From: Planctomycetota bacterium
Lineage (GTDB): Bacteria > Planctomycetota > UBA1135 > GCA-002686595
NCBI GenBank assembly: GCA_028823185.1
Contig: JAPKBY010000095.1
Coordinates: 1-6,818 of the forward strand
DNA: 6,818 bases
Direction of reading: 5' to 3'
Of this stretch, positions 6,655-6,818 are shown in pieces (within the stretch, counting starts at the first letter, position 1; each line of letters begins with the position of its first letter). The position numbers and the translations under genes were made by a program. Below the pieces are notes generated by a model. The model was not told the DNA's origin, ran no database searches, and saw only the letters and a list, made by a program, of their open reading frames with translations.

Positions 6655-6818
6655 ATGAGTGAAACACAGACACTGACAAAGAAAGACTTTCAGTCTGATC
6701 AAGAGGTTCGCTGGTGCCCCGGCTGCGGGGACTACGCGATCTTGAGTGCGGTCCAAAGCGTTTGCGCTGACCTAGGCGTGGCGAAGGAGCAGACGGTGTT
6801 CGTGAGCGGGATCGGCTG
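6655..6818 (+). CDS. korB: 2-oxoacid:ferredoxin oxidoreductase beta subunit (3'-partial)
   Basis: Only the first 54 codons and two bases are present. The protein begins MSETQTLTKKDFQSDQEVRW and continues with CPGCGDYAILSAVQ. C21 and C24 of the CPGCGD motif match the first two cysteine ligands of the single [4Fe-4S] cluster in KorB-type subunits. The frame reaches VFVSGIG and the last two bases are TG, consistent with the third cluster cysteine expected in the SGIGC motif at residue 55. The missing part should carry the TPP diphosphate-binding domain. KorB completes the catalytic site with KorA and passes electrons to ferredoxin. No ferredoxin-like delta subunit gene lies between korA and korB. 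The N-terminal DFxxDQEVRWCPGCGDY resembles mycobacterial KorB as I remember it. Confidence 0.93.
   Translation, partial: MSETQTLTKKDFQSDQEVRWCPGCGDYAILSAVQSVCADLGVAKEQTVFVSGIG

Overview
The window is a dense, moderately GC-rich bacterial chromosomal segment. It holds six protein genes plus the start of a seventh, and no RNA genes, CRISPR array or mobile element that I can recognise. I cannot name the organism. A large secreted zinc metalloprotease with an HExxH site, and a membrane protein of a type I associate with Planctomycetota or Acidobacteriota-like genomes, point weakly that way. The CysQ and KorAB proteins resemble actinobacterial forms as I remember them, so the taxonomy stays open.

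Layout. (1) Positions 1-3049, plus strand: the tail of a three-helix membrane protein, then after 10 nt a stand-alone (p)ppGpp hydrolase-like HD protein (MESH1/SpoT-type), then after 41 nt (carrying an 8-bp hairpin) a large exported zinc metallopeptidase. Spacing and shared direction suggest one transcription unit. (2) Positions 3055-4426, minus strand: a two-gene unit with a membrane-anchored rhodanese first and, 16 nt later, a CysQ-type 3'(2'),5'-bisphosphate nucleotidase. It converges on the protease gene with only 5 nt between the stop codons. (3) Positions 4427-4792: a 366-nt divergent intergenic region, the only sizeable non-coding stretch, with a perfect 8-bp hairpin about 60 nt upstream of korA. 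(4) Positions 4793-6818, plus strand: korA (fused gamma-alpha subunit of a 2-oxoacid, probably 2-oxoglutarate, ferredoxin oxidoreductase), followed 2 nt later by korB, which the window edge cuts.

Functionally, KorAB would interconvert 2-oxoglutarate and succinyl-CoA using ferredoxin, in the oxidative or reductive TCA cycle. The rhodanese-CysQ pair suggests sulfur handling: persulfide sulfur transfer and removal of PAP from sulfate assimilation. The first operon combines alarmone hydrolysis with envelope proteins. I see no clearly new biological system. The best leads are the alarmone hydrolase placed between two envelope genes, the two-domain architecture of the secreted protease, and the korA leader hairpin.
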